A stretch of 64,000 bases of DNA from Bernardetia sp963719525 (lineage in GTDB: Bacteria > Bacteroidota > Bacteroidia > Cytophagales > Bernardetiaceae). Of this stretch, positions 26,241 to 36,136 are shown piece after piece. Position numbers and translations under genes: made by a program. The stretch spans positions 2,852,001-2,916,000 of the forward strand of contig CAVRCG010000004.1 of the NCBI GenBank assembly GCA_963719525.1, given 5' to 3'. The first letter of the stretch is position 1; every line of letters begins with the position of its first letter. The notes beneath the pieces were generated by a model. That model was not told the origin of the DNA. It ran no database searches and saw only the letters and a list, made by a program, of their open reading frames with translations.

Positions 26241-28598
26241 ATGAAAAAAATTACCCTCTTTTTATTTCCCCTTTTTTTGTTGATTAATTTTTCCTCTTTT
26301 GGAGAAGGAACAGCACAGCTCAATCCTCCTGCTATTCCTGTTACGGTAGTTCCGATGGCAGCTACTCCTGTTCCTCAATGTAATCCTGCTCTTACAATTC
26401 TGCAAGTATGGGATAAAACTGGACGTAATTCATTTTCTTATGGAGCTCCAGCAGATAAAAGGCTTTATTTTCATATAGCAGATTTTAATAATGAGAGAAT
26501 CTATTTAGGTATGCGAAGAGCGACTGGTAATTTGCATTATCGTATCTACCGACCTGATGGAGTGCTTTTAGTTGCTAGTACGCCTGTACCTACTGCTGGA
26601 GCAGGTTTTATAAATACTTATGCTGAAGCTGTCTATGGTCCTGATAATATTTTACGTCCTGACGGTGTAGCAATAGGAACAAGTGGTTATACACCTAGTA
26701 TTTATGCTCCTACTATGAATGGAGATTATTGGATTGAGTTTAATGAAGGATTGACTGCAAACACAACAACAGGACGACCTACCTACTTTGATTTATCAGT
26801 AGCTAATATTTCAGGAGTAACTCCTATTGTAATAAATGGACAACTTTTTAGCCAGTCTTGGGATTTGAATACAAATGGATCAGCTAATCCTTTTTGTGGT
26901 ATTATGTATCCTTATACACCTGATAGAATTACGTTAGGAGTAGATTTTAATGATATACAGCCTTATGGATTTGTAGTCAATATGAATTCTTTCGGAACAT
27001 TAAATACTGGTAATTCTGCTACAGATAGATTATCAAGAGGAGGAGATTTTAGTTTGCCACAATACCCTATTTTTTTAAACAATCCTGATTCTATTGTTTA
27101 TCCTACTGGTCGGATTCCAGATTTGACTATTTCGGATGTAGAAGCACGAGATTGTGGAGAATATGTAGTACGTGTAGAAATAAATGCAGCAGGATTTGTA
27201 GAAGCACTTTTAGATTTATCTCCTCCAGTAGGTTATCAGCCTGGTACTAGAGATGTTTTATTGAACGGTGGCTTTGTTCCTGACCCTGTTGCTCCTGCTA
27301 CTACAAGTACTGTTTATATACCTTGGAATGGTTTAGATGGGCTTGGTACTGCAGTTCCTCAAGGTGAAGTCGTATCTTTTACAGCTTATGTACAATCAGG
27401 ACTTACTCATTTACCTTTGTTTGATGTAGAAGATCATCCAAATGGCTTTGAAGTAAGTTTGGTTCGTCCTCAATACGATATTGGTGGAACTTTTGTACCT
27501 GCTCCCAATCTTTTTTGGGACGATAGAACTCTCCTTGGAGCAGGAGAAACTAGAGAATTAAATGGAGCAGTTTCGCCAGCTCATACGTGGACTAATGAAG
27601 ATAATGATACTCGTAATACGTGGTTTTATATTCGTAGAGTAGAACAGACGAGTACATTTCAAATGGATAATCTTGACTTTGCTATTGCAGATAATGGTGC
27701 TACTGGGGTTTGTACGCCAGGGCAGGATAATGATTTCGATCAAATTACTTTTACTGTTACTATTAATCCTAATAAATATACGCCTGCTCAATTAAGCTAC
27801 TCTACTCTAATAAACAATACACCTACTTATAATGTGAATTTTGTAAGTGTAGATGCAACAGGAGCTACTTATACTGATGCCGACGGATTGCCACGAAGAG
27901 ATATCCTTGTTACTTATAATATAGAACCTGTTTCGGAAACTAATGAAATAGATTTCGATTTTAATGTTACAGGAAATACTGTTCCTGCTTGTCCTGCTGC
28001 GCTTACAGATGATATAAATGTGATTTGCGATAATATTCTCTTACCTATTACTTTATTAGATTTTAATGCTCGTCATTATTCAGATAATAGTGTTTTGGTA
28101 GATTGGCAGACCATAAGCGAGAAAGACAACAAAGGTTTTTATGTACAAAGAAGTATAAATGGAAAAGATTTTCAAGACCTTATTTTTGTAGAAGGACGAG
28201 GAACTACAAGCAACCGAGTTTCTTATGAATTTGTAGATGAAGAATATTGGTCTGGAACGGCTTATTACAGACTGAAACAAGTAGATACTAATGGAGAAAC
28301 AAATCTTACCAGAACGGTAAGTATAGAACGTAATTTTACAAATCTTCCTTTTGTACTCTATCCAAACCCCAACCGAGCAGGTGGAGAACTTAATCTAAGA
28401 GGAATTATGGATAAATCTTCTATTAAAAACTTACGAGTTGTTAGTATTACTGGACAGCAAATTCTTGTTAATCCTGCTCTCAAAACTACTTTTGATGGAA
28501 TATCCATTGATTTGCCTCAAACAATGGCAAAAGGAATCTATGTTATTCAGTTTGTTACCGAATTTGGAATGCAGAATTATAAGTTTGTGATAGAATAG
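26241..28598 (+). CDS. Large secreted protein with type IX (T9SS type A) sorting domain
   Basis: A 785-residue secreted or surface protein. The signal peptide ends near residue 21 (LINFSSFGEG). The central region (50-620) is made of beta-rich, Asn/Thr/Pro-rich modules of unknown ligand. Residues 625-700 form a fibronectin-like module (LLDFNARHYSDNSVLVDWQT, KGFYVQRSINGKDFQ, YYRLKQVDTNGE). The last about 75 residues are a T9SS type A sorting domain: FVLYPNPNRAGGELNL, VVSITGQQI, AKGIYVIQF and the basic end NYKFVIE. The protein is therefore exported through the Por secretion system and probably anchored outside the cell. Confidence 0.9.
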   Translation: MKKITLFLFPLFLLINFSSFGEGTAQLNPPAIPVTVVPMAATPVPQCNPALTILQVWDKTGRNSFSYGAPADKRLYFHIADFNNERIYLGMRRATGNLHYRIYRPDGVLLVASTPVPTAGAGFINTYAEAVYGPDNILRPDGVAIGTSGYTPSIYAPTMNGDYWIEFNEGLTANTTTGRPTYFDLSVANISGVTPIVINGQLFSQSWDLNTNGSANPFCGIMYPYTPDRITLGVDFNDIQPYGFVVNMNSFGTLNTGNSATDRLSRGGDFSLPQYPIFLNNPDSIVYPTGRIPDLTISDVEARDCGEYVVRVEINAAGFVEALLDLSPPVGYQPGTRDVLLNGGFVPDPVAPATTSTVYIPWNGLDGLGTAVPQGEVVSFTAYVQSGLTHLPLFDVEDHPNGFEVSLVRPQYDIGGTFVPAPNLFWDDRTLLGAGETRELNGAVSPAHTWTNEDNDTRNTWFYIRRVEQTSTFQMDNLDFAIADNGATGVCTPGQDNDFDQITFTVTINPNKYTPAQLSYSTLINNTPTYNVNFVSVDATGATYTDADGLPRRDILVTYNIEPVSETNEIDFDFNVTGNTVPACPAALTDDINVICDNILLPITLLDFNARHYSDNSVLVDWQTISEKDNKGFYVQRSINGKDFQDLIFVEGRGTTSNRVSYEFVDEEYWSGTAYYRLKQVDTNGETNLTRTVSIERNFTNLPFVLYPNPNRAGGELNLRGIMDKSSIKNLRVVSITGQQILVNPALKTTFDGISIDLPQTMAKGIYVIQFVTEFGMQNYKFVIE

Positions 28599-28630
28599 AC
28601 AGAATAGAATAACAAGATTTTGATTTTCGT

Positions 28631-28684
28631 AAATAGCCTTTCCACATTAATTGACCTTCAATTAGTATCGAAAGGCTATTTTTT
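28631..28684. terminator. Bidirectional terminator between convergent genes
   Basis: AAATAGCCTTTC pairs with GAAAGGCTATTT across a 27-base loop and is followed by T residues. It separates the T9SS cargo gene from the convergent TonB receptor gene. Confidence 0.75.
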
Positions 28685-28705
28685 GTATTCCCTTTTTTTA
28701 GATTT

Positions 28706-31115
28706 TTAATTAATCCTAAAACTAACTCCTGCTTGTATATTTCTCAAAAGTTGAGGATTAAAAGTAGCATCTACATCTAATCCTGTCGCATCTATTCCTC
28801 CATAACTTGTATCAAAAACATTATTCATTCTACAATAAGCACTTACATTTTTATTGAAATAATGTCTAACAAGCATATCCAAAGTATAATATCCATCTGT
28901 TTTGCTTTCCTCTTGATTATACTGCTCAAGCGTAGAAATACTTCTGTTGTACCAGCTACTCATCACTACATTTTGAAAATTAATATACCATTTTGAAGAA
29001 GGGCGAAAAGATATTCTCCATTGTCCCATAAAATTAGGCTGCATACGGTATGCGTTTATCGAACCTGCTTGATTAGGTAGATTTTCTCCTCCTTGTGTAA
29101 AACTCAAAAATAAATCTGTGTCTAAATGAATGGATGTAATAATATTTTTTACTTTGAGCATTCCTTGTAATCCATAAATTGCTGAACGCCCTTCCGAATC
29201 ATTGAAAAAAATTCTAGCTGTTCCATCATTATTTCCTGAAAAAGAAGAAGCTAAAGGATATTTTATTCTATCAAGATTTACAAAACGTCCTACAATAGGA
29301 CTTCTTGTTCCTGTAAAATAACCCACTATATCCAAAGAAAAAGTAGAATTGGGAAAATAACGCATTCCTACTTCTCCAGTAAAAGACGTTTCGGGGTTTA
29401 AATTAGGATTAGGTATTTGTTGATAAACGATAGAATCTAATTCTGCATTTGTCAGCGCAAGAGAAGTATATTGTATGGAAGGAGAAGGCGCACGATAAGA
29501 ACTTGCAGCCGAAGCACGTAACGATAATTTTGGATTTAATTTATACAAAATCGATGCTCTGGGGTTCAAAACTCCACCAAAAGAAGAATGTGCATCAGCA
29601 CGCACTCCCAAAACACCTACAATTTTATCTCCTGTATAATAGGCTTGTACGAACAGTCCTCCATTAATAAAAATAGTCGGATTATATCCAAAATTATCAA
29701 AAAGAGAATCAGCAGGAACATCTCCATCAAGAATAGTAGTGTATTCATTAACATCAAAAGGCTGTTTCAAATCATTAGTAACAGGCAAACTTACAGAAAG
29801 ATTGAGAGAAGTTCCAGTAGTAATCTCAAACTTAGAAGTAATCTTTTTGGTATAAATACTTTCTAAAAAAACATCATCTGAACCTTCATACTTATAAGAA
29901 CGTCCTAAATCATTTCCTATGTCGTAATTGGTACCAAAAGAGCTATTTGCATCTAATCTATACGATAAAAAAGAAGCATTTATAAGAAAAGAAGATTTTT
30001 TATTGTTAGCTTGATAGGAGATATGTGTCCTTCGAATTGTTTCTCCCATATACGTTTCTGGATTAGCATACGAGAAAAAAGCAGGGGTACGTCCTAATGC
30101 ACTATGTCTTCTCGTGTACATTTCATCTACCGAAAACTGAAACCTTCTATAATTAAATTTGACACCTATCAAAGAACTTTGCTCTGGAAGCAAACTTACA
30201 ACAGCTTTGAAAGGATCATTTCCTGCATAACGACGAAAACCTGCTGCTTCACCTACAAAATTTAGGAATGAATCAGGCTCATTAGTAGCAAGATTGGTAA
30301 AGAATTCTCTTATTTGAGGGTCGCCACCGTCAATAGCAGACACAAATGTATTGAATGGATTGAAGGCTTCTGAATCTCTGTCTAAATTCAAGTCGTTTCT
30401 TTTAGTAAGGTTTCCATAAATGCTATACTGCAAAACGTTTTTATCACGTCCTGCTTTTCCTCCTGCCAAAAAATCTATATGTCTGTAACTATCCGTTCCA
30501 AAATAAGCATTAGCTTGTGCATACGCTGATTTTTCAGAAGTTTGAGTAATAATATTGATTACACCAGCCACAGCATCGCCACCATAAACAGCCGAAGCAT
30601 GAACCATAAACAATCTCTATTCGTTCGGCTTGAGCAATGGGAAGCTGCGAACCAATAGCAATTCCACCTTTTACAGCAGGTTGAATGGGAACATTATTTA
30701 TCAAAATCTTAGTGTATTCGTTTCCTATTTGTCCACGCATAAAAAATGTTTCGCCTAAAGTTCCTGACCCCGGTTGAGAAACTTTTATCCACGGAACAGT
30801 CTTCATTACATCAACGAGCGTAACATATCCATTTTCAAAAATCTCCTCTCTAGTGACTACATACACTGTAGAGGGAATATCTTTGAGTTCTTTTTCCGAA
30901 CGACTGACCGACACTAAGCGAGTTTCTTCTGCGAAAGTAGTTTTGGTAAGGTCTGCTTCTGTTAGTTTTTCTTTCTTCAAATGAAGAGGTGTAGATGAGT
31001 TTTGTTGAGTAAATAAACTATCTTCGGTTTGAGCAAAACTTTGTAGAGAAGAAGTCAAAAATAAAGTTGAAATCAGTAGTGTAATTAGTAGATATTGAGA
31101 ATTACTATTTTTCAT
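28706..31115 (-). CDS. TonB-dependent outer-membrane receptor (frameshifted)
   Basis: Energy-coupled outer-membrane importer, restored to 802 residues. It starts at the ATG at 31113-31115; the signal peptide ends near SLQSFAQ. The plug domain (60-175) has SRSEKELKDIPSTVYVVTRE, VDVMKTVPWIKVSQPG, FFMRGQIGNEYTKILINNVP and VYGGDAVAGVINIIT. The rest is a 22-strand-type barrel ending VSFRIN. The frame breaks near 30602 within the plug, at a position where the family has Y-G-P-A-S; removing one base restores Y-G-H-A-S-A-V-Y-G. There is no carboxypeptidase-regulatory domain and no SusD partner, so it is more likely a receptor for a siderophore, cofactor or metal than for polysaccharide. Confidence 0.88.
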
Positions 31116-31334
31116 ATAATTGATTTTAAAAAAGCCAGAAACAGCTTCAAAGTCCTTATTATGTAAGACAGATGGATACATATTTTGATAAACTGAAAAA
31201 AATAATGATAAAAATGTTACTTTTTAGCTAAAATACGGTTTTATTTGTAAAGAGTAAATAAAATAGCTCAATAGAATTTTTTAAAGACGGTTTAATTTTA
31301 ATTAAAAAGAAATTTCTAATCGATACAATTTCAT

Positions 31335-31868
31335 TTGATACAGTCTCAATCCCATATTGCACAATCACAATTAAGTGAAGAAGAGCAAATCTTAGCAGCT
31401 CAAAAAGATTCTAAAAATTTTAAGTTTCTTTATGAAGCAAACTATGAAGCTATTTTTCGTTTTTTGTACAGAAAAGCAAACGATGAAGCTCTGGCAGCCG
31501 ATTTGACAGCACAAACATTCATCAAAGCTCTAACTAATATTCAAAAATTTGAGTACAAAGGAGTTCCTTTTTCGGCGTGGCTTTATAGGATTGCATCAAA
31601 TGAGTTTTTGAAATATTATAGAAAACAGAAGAAAATGCCTGTCTATTCCTTAGAAGAAGAAACAGCAAAAAAACTAACCAACTTTTCAGAAGAATTAGCA
31701 GACGAACGACAACAAGAACGAATAAATCAACTCACAACCGTTCTGGAAACACTAAAAACGAAAGATATGCAGATGATAGAACTTCGCTTTTTTGAAGATA
31801 AGTCTTTCAAAGAAATTGGTTTTATTTTAGAAACAACTGAAAGTGCAGCCAAAATGAGAGTGTATTGA
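31335..31868 (+). CDS. ECF-type RNA polymerase sigma factor, slightly truncated C-terminus
   Basis: A 177-residue extracytoplasmic-function sigma factor. Region 2 covers FKFLYEANYEAIFRFLYRKA, DLTAQTFIKALTNIQKFEYK and PFSAWLYRIASNEFLKYYRK; region 4 covers ERINQLTTVLETLKTKDMQM and IELRFFEDKSFKEIGFILE. It stops at TGA 31866-31868 after A-A-K-M-R-V-Y, where homologues continue R-I-L-E-K-I-K. The next codons here do read I-L-E-K-I-K, so a CGA codon appears to have become TGA. Only the last helix end is lost. The start is a TTG at 31335. It is divergent from the TonB receptor and upstream of a membrane protein that may be its anti-sigma factor. Confidence 0.85.
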   Translation: MIQSQSHIAQSQLSEEEQILAAQKDSKNFKFLYEANYEAIFRFLYRKANDEALAADLTAQTFIKALTNIQKFEYKGVPFSAWLYRIASNEFLKYYRKQKKMPVYSLEEETAKKLTNFSEELADERQQERINQLTTVLETLKTKDMQMIELRFFEDKSFKEIGFILETTESAAKMRVY

Positions 31869-31884
31869 ATATTAGAAAAAATAA

Positions 31885-32061
31885 AATTGGGAATTGGGGG
31901 ATAGGAATTGGGAATTGGGAATTGGGAATTGCATTTAACTTTGTTAGCTTTCAATTCTAAAATCTGACTTCTAAAGTTATTTTCTCTGTGGTCAATAAAA
32001 TGTATTTGTATTAAAAAAGAAATTTTCATTCTCTGTGTTCTCTGTAACTCTGTGTTCGAAA
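31885..32061. repeat. Cluster of dispersed short repeats
   Basis: GGGAATTGGG units repeat four times at 31885-31930 (also near 59266-59297). They are followed by TTCTAAAATCTGACTTCTAA (31955-31975; relatives at 1066-1088, 17366-17390 and 44808-44830) and by the CTCTGTGTTC unit shared with 971-1020. Confidence 0.6.
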
Positions 32062-32152
32062 AATGTATTCGTATTTCTTGCATTAAAAACTTGTGAAACT
32101 GTTTATTTCCTTAGTGTACTTAGTGGTAATAGAAATTTAAAATAAAAAATAT

Positions 32153-32845
32153 ATGAAAAATCAAAATATAAAATTCAACCAAAAACCTATTTCTTCGGAA
32201 AAAATCAAATCCTATCAAAACTTTGATGCAATTCTGAATGAAGTAGAAAGTAATAAATTTAATACTGAATCTACTACTAATTTAGGCAATAAAACAAAAA
32301 CTGTTTTCCTGTCTTTCTCAAATCCTTATTTTTCTGTTGCTGCTTCCATTTGTTTGTTGTGTATAATCGGAATAGGATTATTTTTCCTTCAAAACAATAC
32401 AAACTCAAATGTAGCAGAAAACAGTATTGAGAGTAAAAACAAAACTGATTTGGCTTATTCTATTACAAATAAAGATTTAGAAACTGCCGAACGCCTTACT
32501 GCTTCTATCTCTGAAAAAGTAGCTCTACCGAATCCAAAACAAGGTGCAGTTATTACTACAACTATTTTAGAAGAAAACGCAAGCCCTGAAAATGCTTCCT
32601 TGCAGCAAGTTGCACAAGTTTTGAAAACTGAAATGAATAAAGAAAATTCTTGTAAACTTATAGCATCTTCAAAAACAGAAACAAAGTATGTTGCTTTTGT
32701 AGTAAATAGTCAGGGACAAGTTACAGACATAGAAGCACAAGGTTGTGAACAAGAAGCAAAAAAAGTGTTGGCTTCTTTCCCAAAATGGAAGTCTGGAACG
32801 CTGCAAGGTCAGCATCTTTCGCAGCGTATTGTGGTAGCTATTTAA
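32153..32845 (+). CDS. Membrane protein with TonB-C-like domain, putative anti-sigma partner
   Basis: A 230-residue single-pass membrane protein. The cytosolic N-terminus (1-56) is followed by a transmembrane helix (about 57-80, NPYFSVAASICLLCIIGIGLFF) and a periplasmic part. The C-terminal segment KYVAFVVNSQGQVTDIEAQG, then KVLASFPKWKSG and QRIVVAI, resembles the TonB C-terminal fold (V-N-x-x-G-x-V-x-D ... P-K-W-x-x-G). It follows an ECF sigma gene by about 285 bases, and N-terminal cytosolic plus periplasmic halves are the layout of FecR-like or other anti-sigma factors. No FecR motif is seen. Assignment as anti-sigma factor is inference from context. Confidence 0.6.
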   Translation: MKNQNIKFNQKPISSEKIKSYQNFDAILNEVESNKFNTESTTNLGNKTKTVFLSFSNPYFSVAASICLLCIIGIGLFFLQNNTNSNVAENSIESKNKTDLAYSITNKDLETAERLTASISEKVALPNPKQGAVITTTILEENASPENASLQQVAQVLKTEMNKENSCKLIASSKTETKYVAFVVNSQGQVTDIEAQGCEQEAKKVLASFPKWKSGTLQGQHLSQRIVVAI

Positions 32846-32893
32846 TTTTGAATATTGATTAAAATAAACTACTTTTATCTGCTCTAAAAAACC

Positions 32894-32927
32894 AAACCCT
32901 AAGGGTCTTCGAAGACCCTTAGGGTTT
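32894..32927. repeat. 34-bp palindrome upstream of the type IIG gene (copy 2)
   Basis: AAACCCTAAGGGTCTTC is joined directly to its own reverse complement, a perfect 17+17 palindrome. It lies 18 bases before the ATG of the restriction-modification gene and matches the copy that follows the stop codon of the same gene. Confidence 0.9.
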
Positions 32928-32944
32928 AAATATCTATACAAAAA

Positions 32945-35925
32945 ATGAGTTTATTTCAAAAGTCAGTTCTCAAAGATTACCTCAAGTTTTTGCCCAAAGA
33001 AAAAGTCGAAGTAGCTTGGCAAACTTTTTCAGCACATTTTCATAATCCTGTTGTACAAGAAAATATACGTGCTTCAAAAGAAGAACAATATCAAGGGGAG
33101 TTTTTAGATGACTTGTTTGTAAAAGTATTCGGATATGTGAAAAAACCAAATCCTTCTTACAACCTAACGACAGAACTCAAAAATGTCAAGAATGCAAAGA
33201 AAACCGATGGTGCAATCCTCCGAAGTGATGGCAATCCATTAGCTGTCATTGAGCTAAAGGGAATGGACACGACAGACCTTTCGAAAGTAGAAGCACAGGC
33301 ATTTGGCTACAAAAACAATCAATATAACTGTAACTACGTCATTATTTCCAACTTCGAAAAGTTGCGTTTTTACATTGATAATGCTATTGATTTTGAAGAA
33401 TTTAATCTATTTACACTTACTAGAGAGCGTTTTGAAGTGTTGTATTTTTGTTTGTCTTTTCGATACGCTTTTGATTGATGAGAAACCCAAAAAAGCAAAA
33501 GAAGAAACACAAAACAAAGAAGATGACATTACAAAGGCATTATATAATGATTATGCCGACTTTAGAAATGTGCTTTTCAAAAATATACAAAACCTAAATC
33601 CAGAGTACGACAAACTTACCCTTTTCAAAAAAACTCAAAAACTACTAGACCGTTTTTTGTTTATTTTCTTTGCCGAAGATAAAGGACTTTTAGAAAAAAA
33701 ATTGATTGCCAAAATAATAAACGAATGGAGAGATATAAACGAAGTTCACGAAATACCCACCAAATTATACGATAAATACAAACGCTATTTTCACTTTCTT
33801 TATACAGGAAAAAAGACCAGTTATTACAATATTTTTCCTTACAATGGTGGACTTTTCCAAACCGACGAACTACTAGATAATCTCAAAATTGATGATGCGC
33901 TACTGGCTCGTCATACACTCAAAATTAGTGAATATGATTTTGATAGTGAGGTAAGTGTAAATATTTTGGGACATATTTTTGAGCATTCTCTCAATGATTT
34001 TGAAGAAATACAAGCCGAAATAGAAGGAAAAGAAGTTGAGAAAACAAACACTCGTAGAAAAAAAGATGGCGTTTTTTATACACCCAAATACATTACAAAA
34101 TATATTGTAGATAATACCGTCGGAAAACTCTGTCAAGACAAAAAACAAGAACTAGAGCTTTCAGAAGAAAACCTAGAAAAAAATTACGAAGTAGAAAACG
34201 GAAAACCAATCAAAAACAAAAAAATCCGTGAGCAGCTCCAAGAAAAAACTCAAAACTACAAAAACTGGCTTTCAGCACTCACTATCTGCGACCCTGCGTG
34301 TGGAAGTGGCGCATTTCTAAACCAAGTACTGGAATTTTTGATAGCCGAACATCATTATGTCTATGAGCTAGAGTTAAAACTAATCGGAACGGCATTCATT
34401 GATAAAGAACTAGAAAACAAAATCTTAAAAAATAATATTTTTGGTGTAGATATAAATGAAGAATCCGTAGAAATTGCAAAACTTTCTCTTTGGCTACGGA
34501 CAGCTTACCGAGGACGAAAACTAACCACACTCAACGACAATATAAAATGTGGTAATTCGCTAATCAATGACCCAAAAATTGCAGGAGAAAAAGCATTTGA
34601 TTGGAAAAAAGAATTTTCTGCTATTTTTGAAAAAGGAGGATTTGATGTGATTGTGGGGAATCCTCCGTATGGTGCGAAATTATCTAATGAAGAACAAAAT
34701 TATTTAAACGAAAAATATATACGAGGAGGTTCTGAAACAGTAATTTCATTTTTAAAGTTATCATACGATTTTTTGAAACCCAAAAGTTATCTAAGTTTTA
34801 TCATTCCAAAATCATTTAGTTTTTCTTCTAATTACAAATACATACGAGAATTTTTAGTAGAAGATATTTTTGAAATTGTAGATTGTAAAAGAGTATGGAC
34901 AGAAGTTAAATTAGAACAAGTGATTGTATCATTCTTAAAAAACAGTAATTCAAAAAGCTATAACTCTTTGGTTCGTGAGGATAAATCAATTTTAGAAGTT
35001 GGAACTATTCAAAAAACAGATGTAGAATTATTTGATTTTTACTTGAATGGAATTTCTGATGAGGAATTAAAAATAGGTAAAAAATTATTAGAAACAGGAC
35101 AATTTTTGAATGATATTGCAACCAATAACCGAGGGGGAATATTTCAAAAATTAATTACTGACAAAGGAGATACAGAAGTTTTGGGAGGTGCAGAAATTCA
35201 AAGATATGGAATTGTAGGAATAAAAGGAAAAGTAAATAAAGTAGCAGTAGAAGATAATGATAGAGTATTTATTAATTCAAACTCTGTTCTTGTTCAAAGA
35301 TATTATTGCACACATTACACGACCAACAGACCATATTAAAATAACAGCTTGTTTACCTTCAGAAAATACAAAATATGTTATTGTAGATACAATTAATCAA
35401 ATTACTTTAAATTCAAATTATGAAGACAAATTTATTTGGACTTTATTAAATTCTATACTCATAAATTGGTATTCGTACCTTTTTATTTTCGGAAAAGCTA
35501 TACGAACTATGCACTTTGATAATGCTGTAACATCTCGTATCCCCATTCCCAACATAAAAAAAGAAGCGCAACAACCCTTCATAGCCTTAGCCAATCAAAT
35601 GCTCTCTTTAAATGAAGATTTTGCAGCAAAGAAAAATCGTTTTTTGCGTCGTTTGGAAGAGAATTTTAAGCTAGACAAACTGACTAAAAAGTTAGATACT
35701 TTCTACAACTATGACTTTTCTATTCATAAAGCAGAACTCAAAAAGAAAAAAATTATTCTTACTTTTAATCAGCAAGACGAATGGCAAGATTATTTTGAAG
35801 ACTACAAAAAAGATCTTTTGGCTCTTCAACATCAAATCCAGACTACCGATAATCAGATAGATAATTTGGTTTTTGAATTATATGGATTGAGCGAAGAGGA
35901 AATTGAGCTTATAAAAGGAGCTTGA
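32945..35925 (+). CDS. Type IIG-like restriction-modification enzyme, Eco57I-type (two frameshifts)
   Basis: A combined endonuclease and adenine methyltransferase, restored to 992 residues. The N-terminus has a PD-(D/E)XK nuclease site (Asp88, Glu103-x-Lys105 in KTDGAILRSDGNPLAVIELK). A helical connector follows (KLTLFKKTQKLLDRFLFIFF, FGVDINEESVEIAKLSLWLR). The methyltransferase has motif I DPACGSGAFL and the N6-adenine motif IV NPPYG in VIVGNPPYGA. The C-terminal third (IIAHITRPTDHIKITACLPS ... TSRIPIP) is the target-recognition region. Frame breaks occur at about 33457-33460 (one extra T before CGAT) and 35296-35298 (one extra A); each is cured by removing one base. The gene sits between two near-identical palindromes, which suggests acquisition as a unit. 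Recognition site unknown. Confidence 0.88.
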
Positions 35926-35931
35926 TTTTTC

Positions 35932-35968
35932 AAACCCTAAGGGTCTTAAAGACCCTTAGGGTTTTTTT
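35932..35968 (+). repeat. 33-bp palindrome downstream of the type IIG gene (copy 3), terminator-like
   Basis: AAACCCTAAGGGTCTT, one A, then AAGACCCTTAGGGTTT and further T residues. The stem of 16 bp followed by seven T residues should terminate transcription of the gene, whose stop codon is 6 bases upstream. Confidence 0.85.
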
Positions 35969-36136
35969 ATGCAATCTCGTTAAGGGTTGAAAAACAAGCA
36001 GAACTAACTGTCATTGAAACTTAAGTGAAGTCGTCAATGAAGTAAAAAAGATTGTTCTTAATATTTTGTAGAGTAAAGGATTATTTTGTAATTTGTTTTT
36101 ACCCAAATTTACCAAACAAATTAATCATTTTTATTT

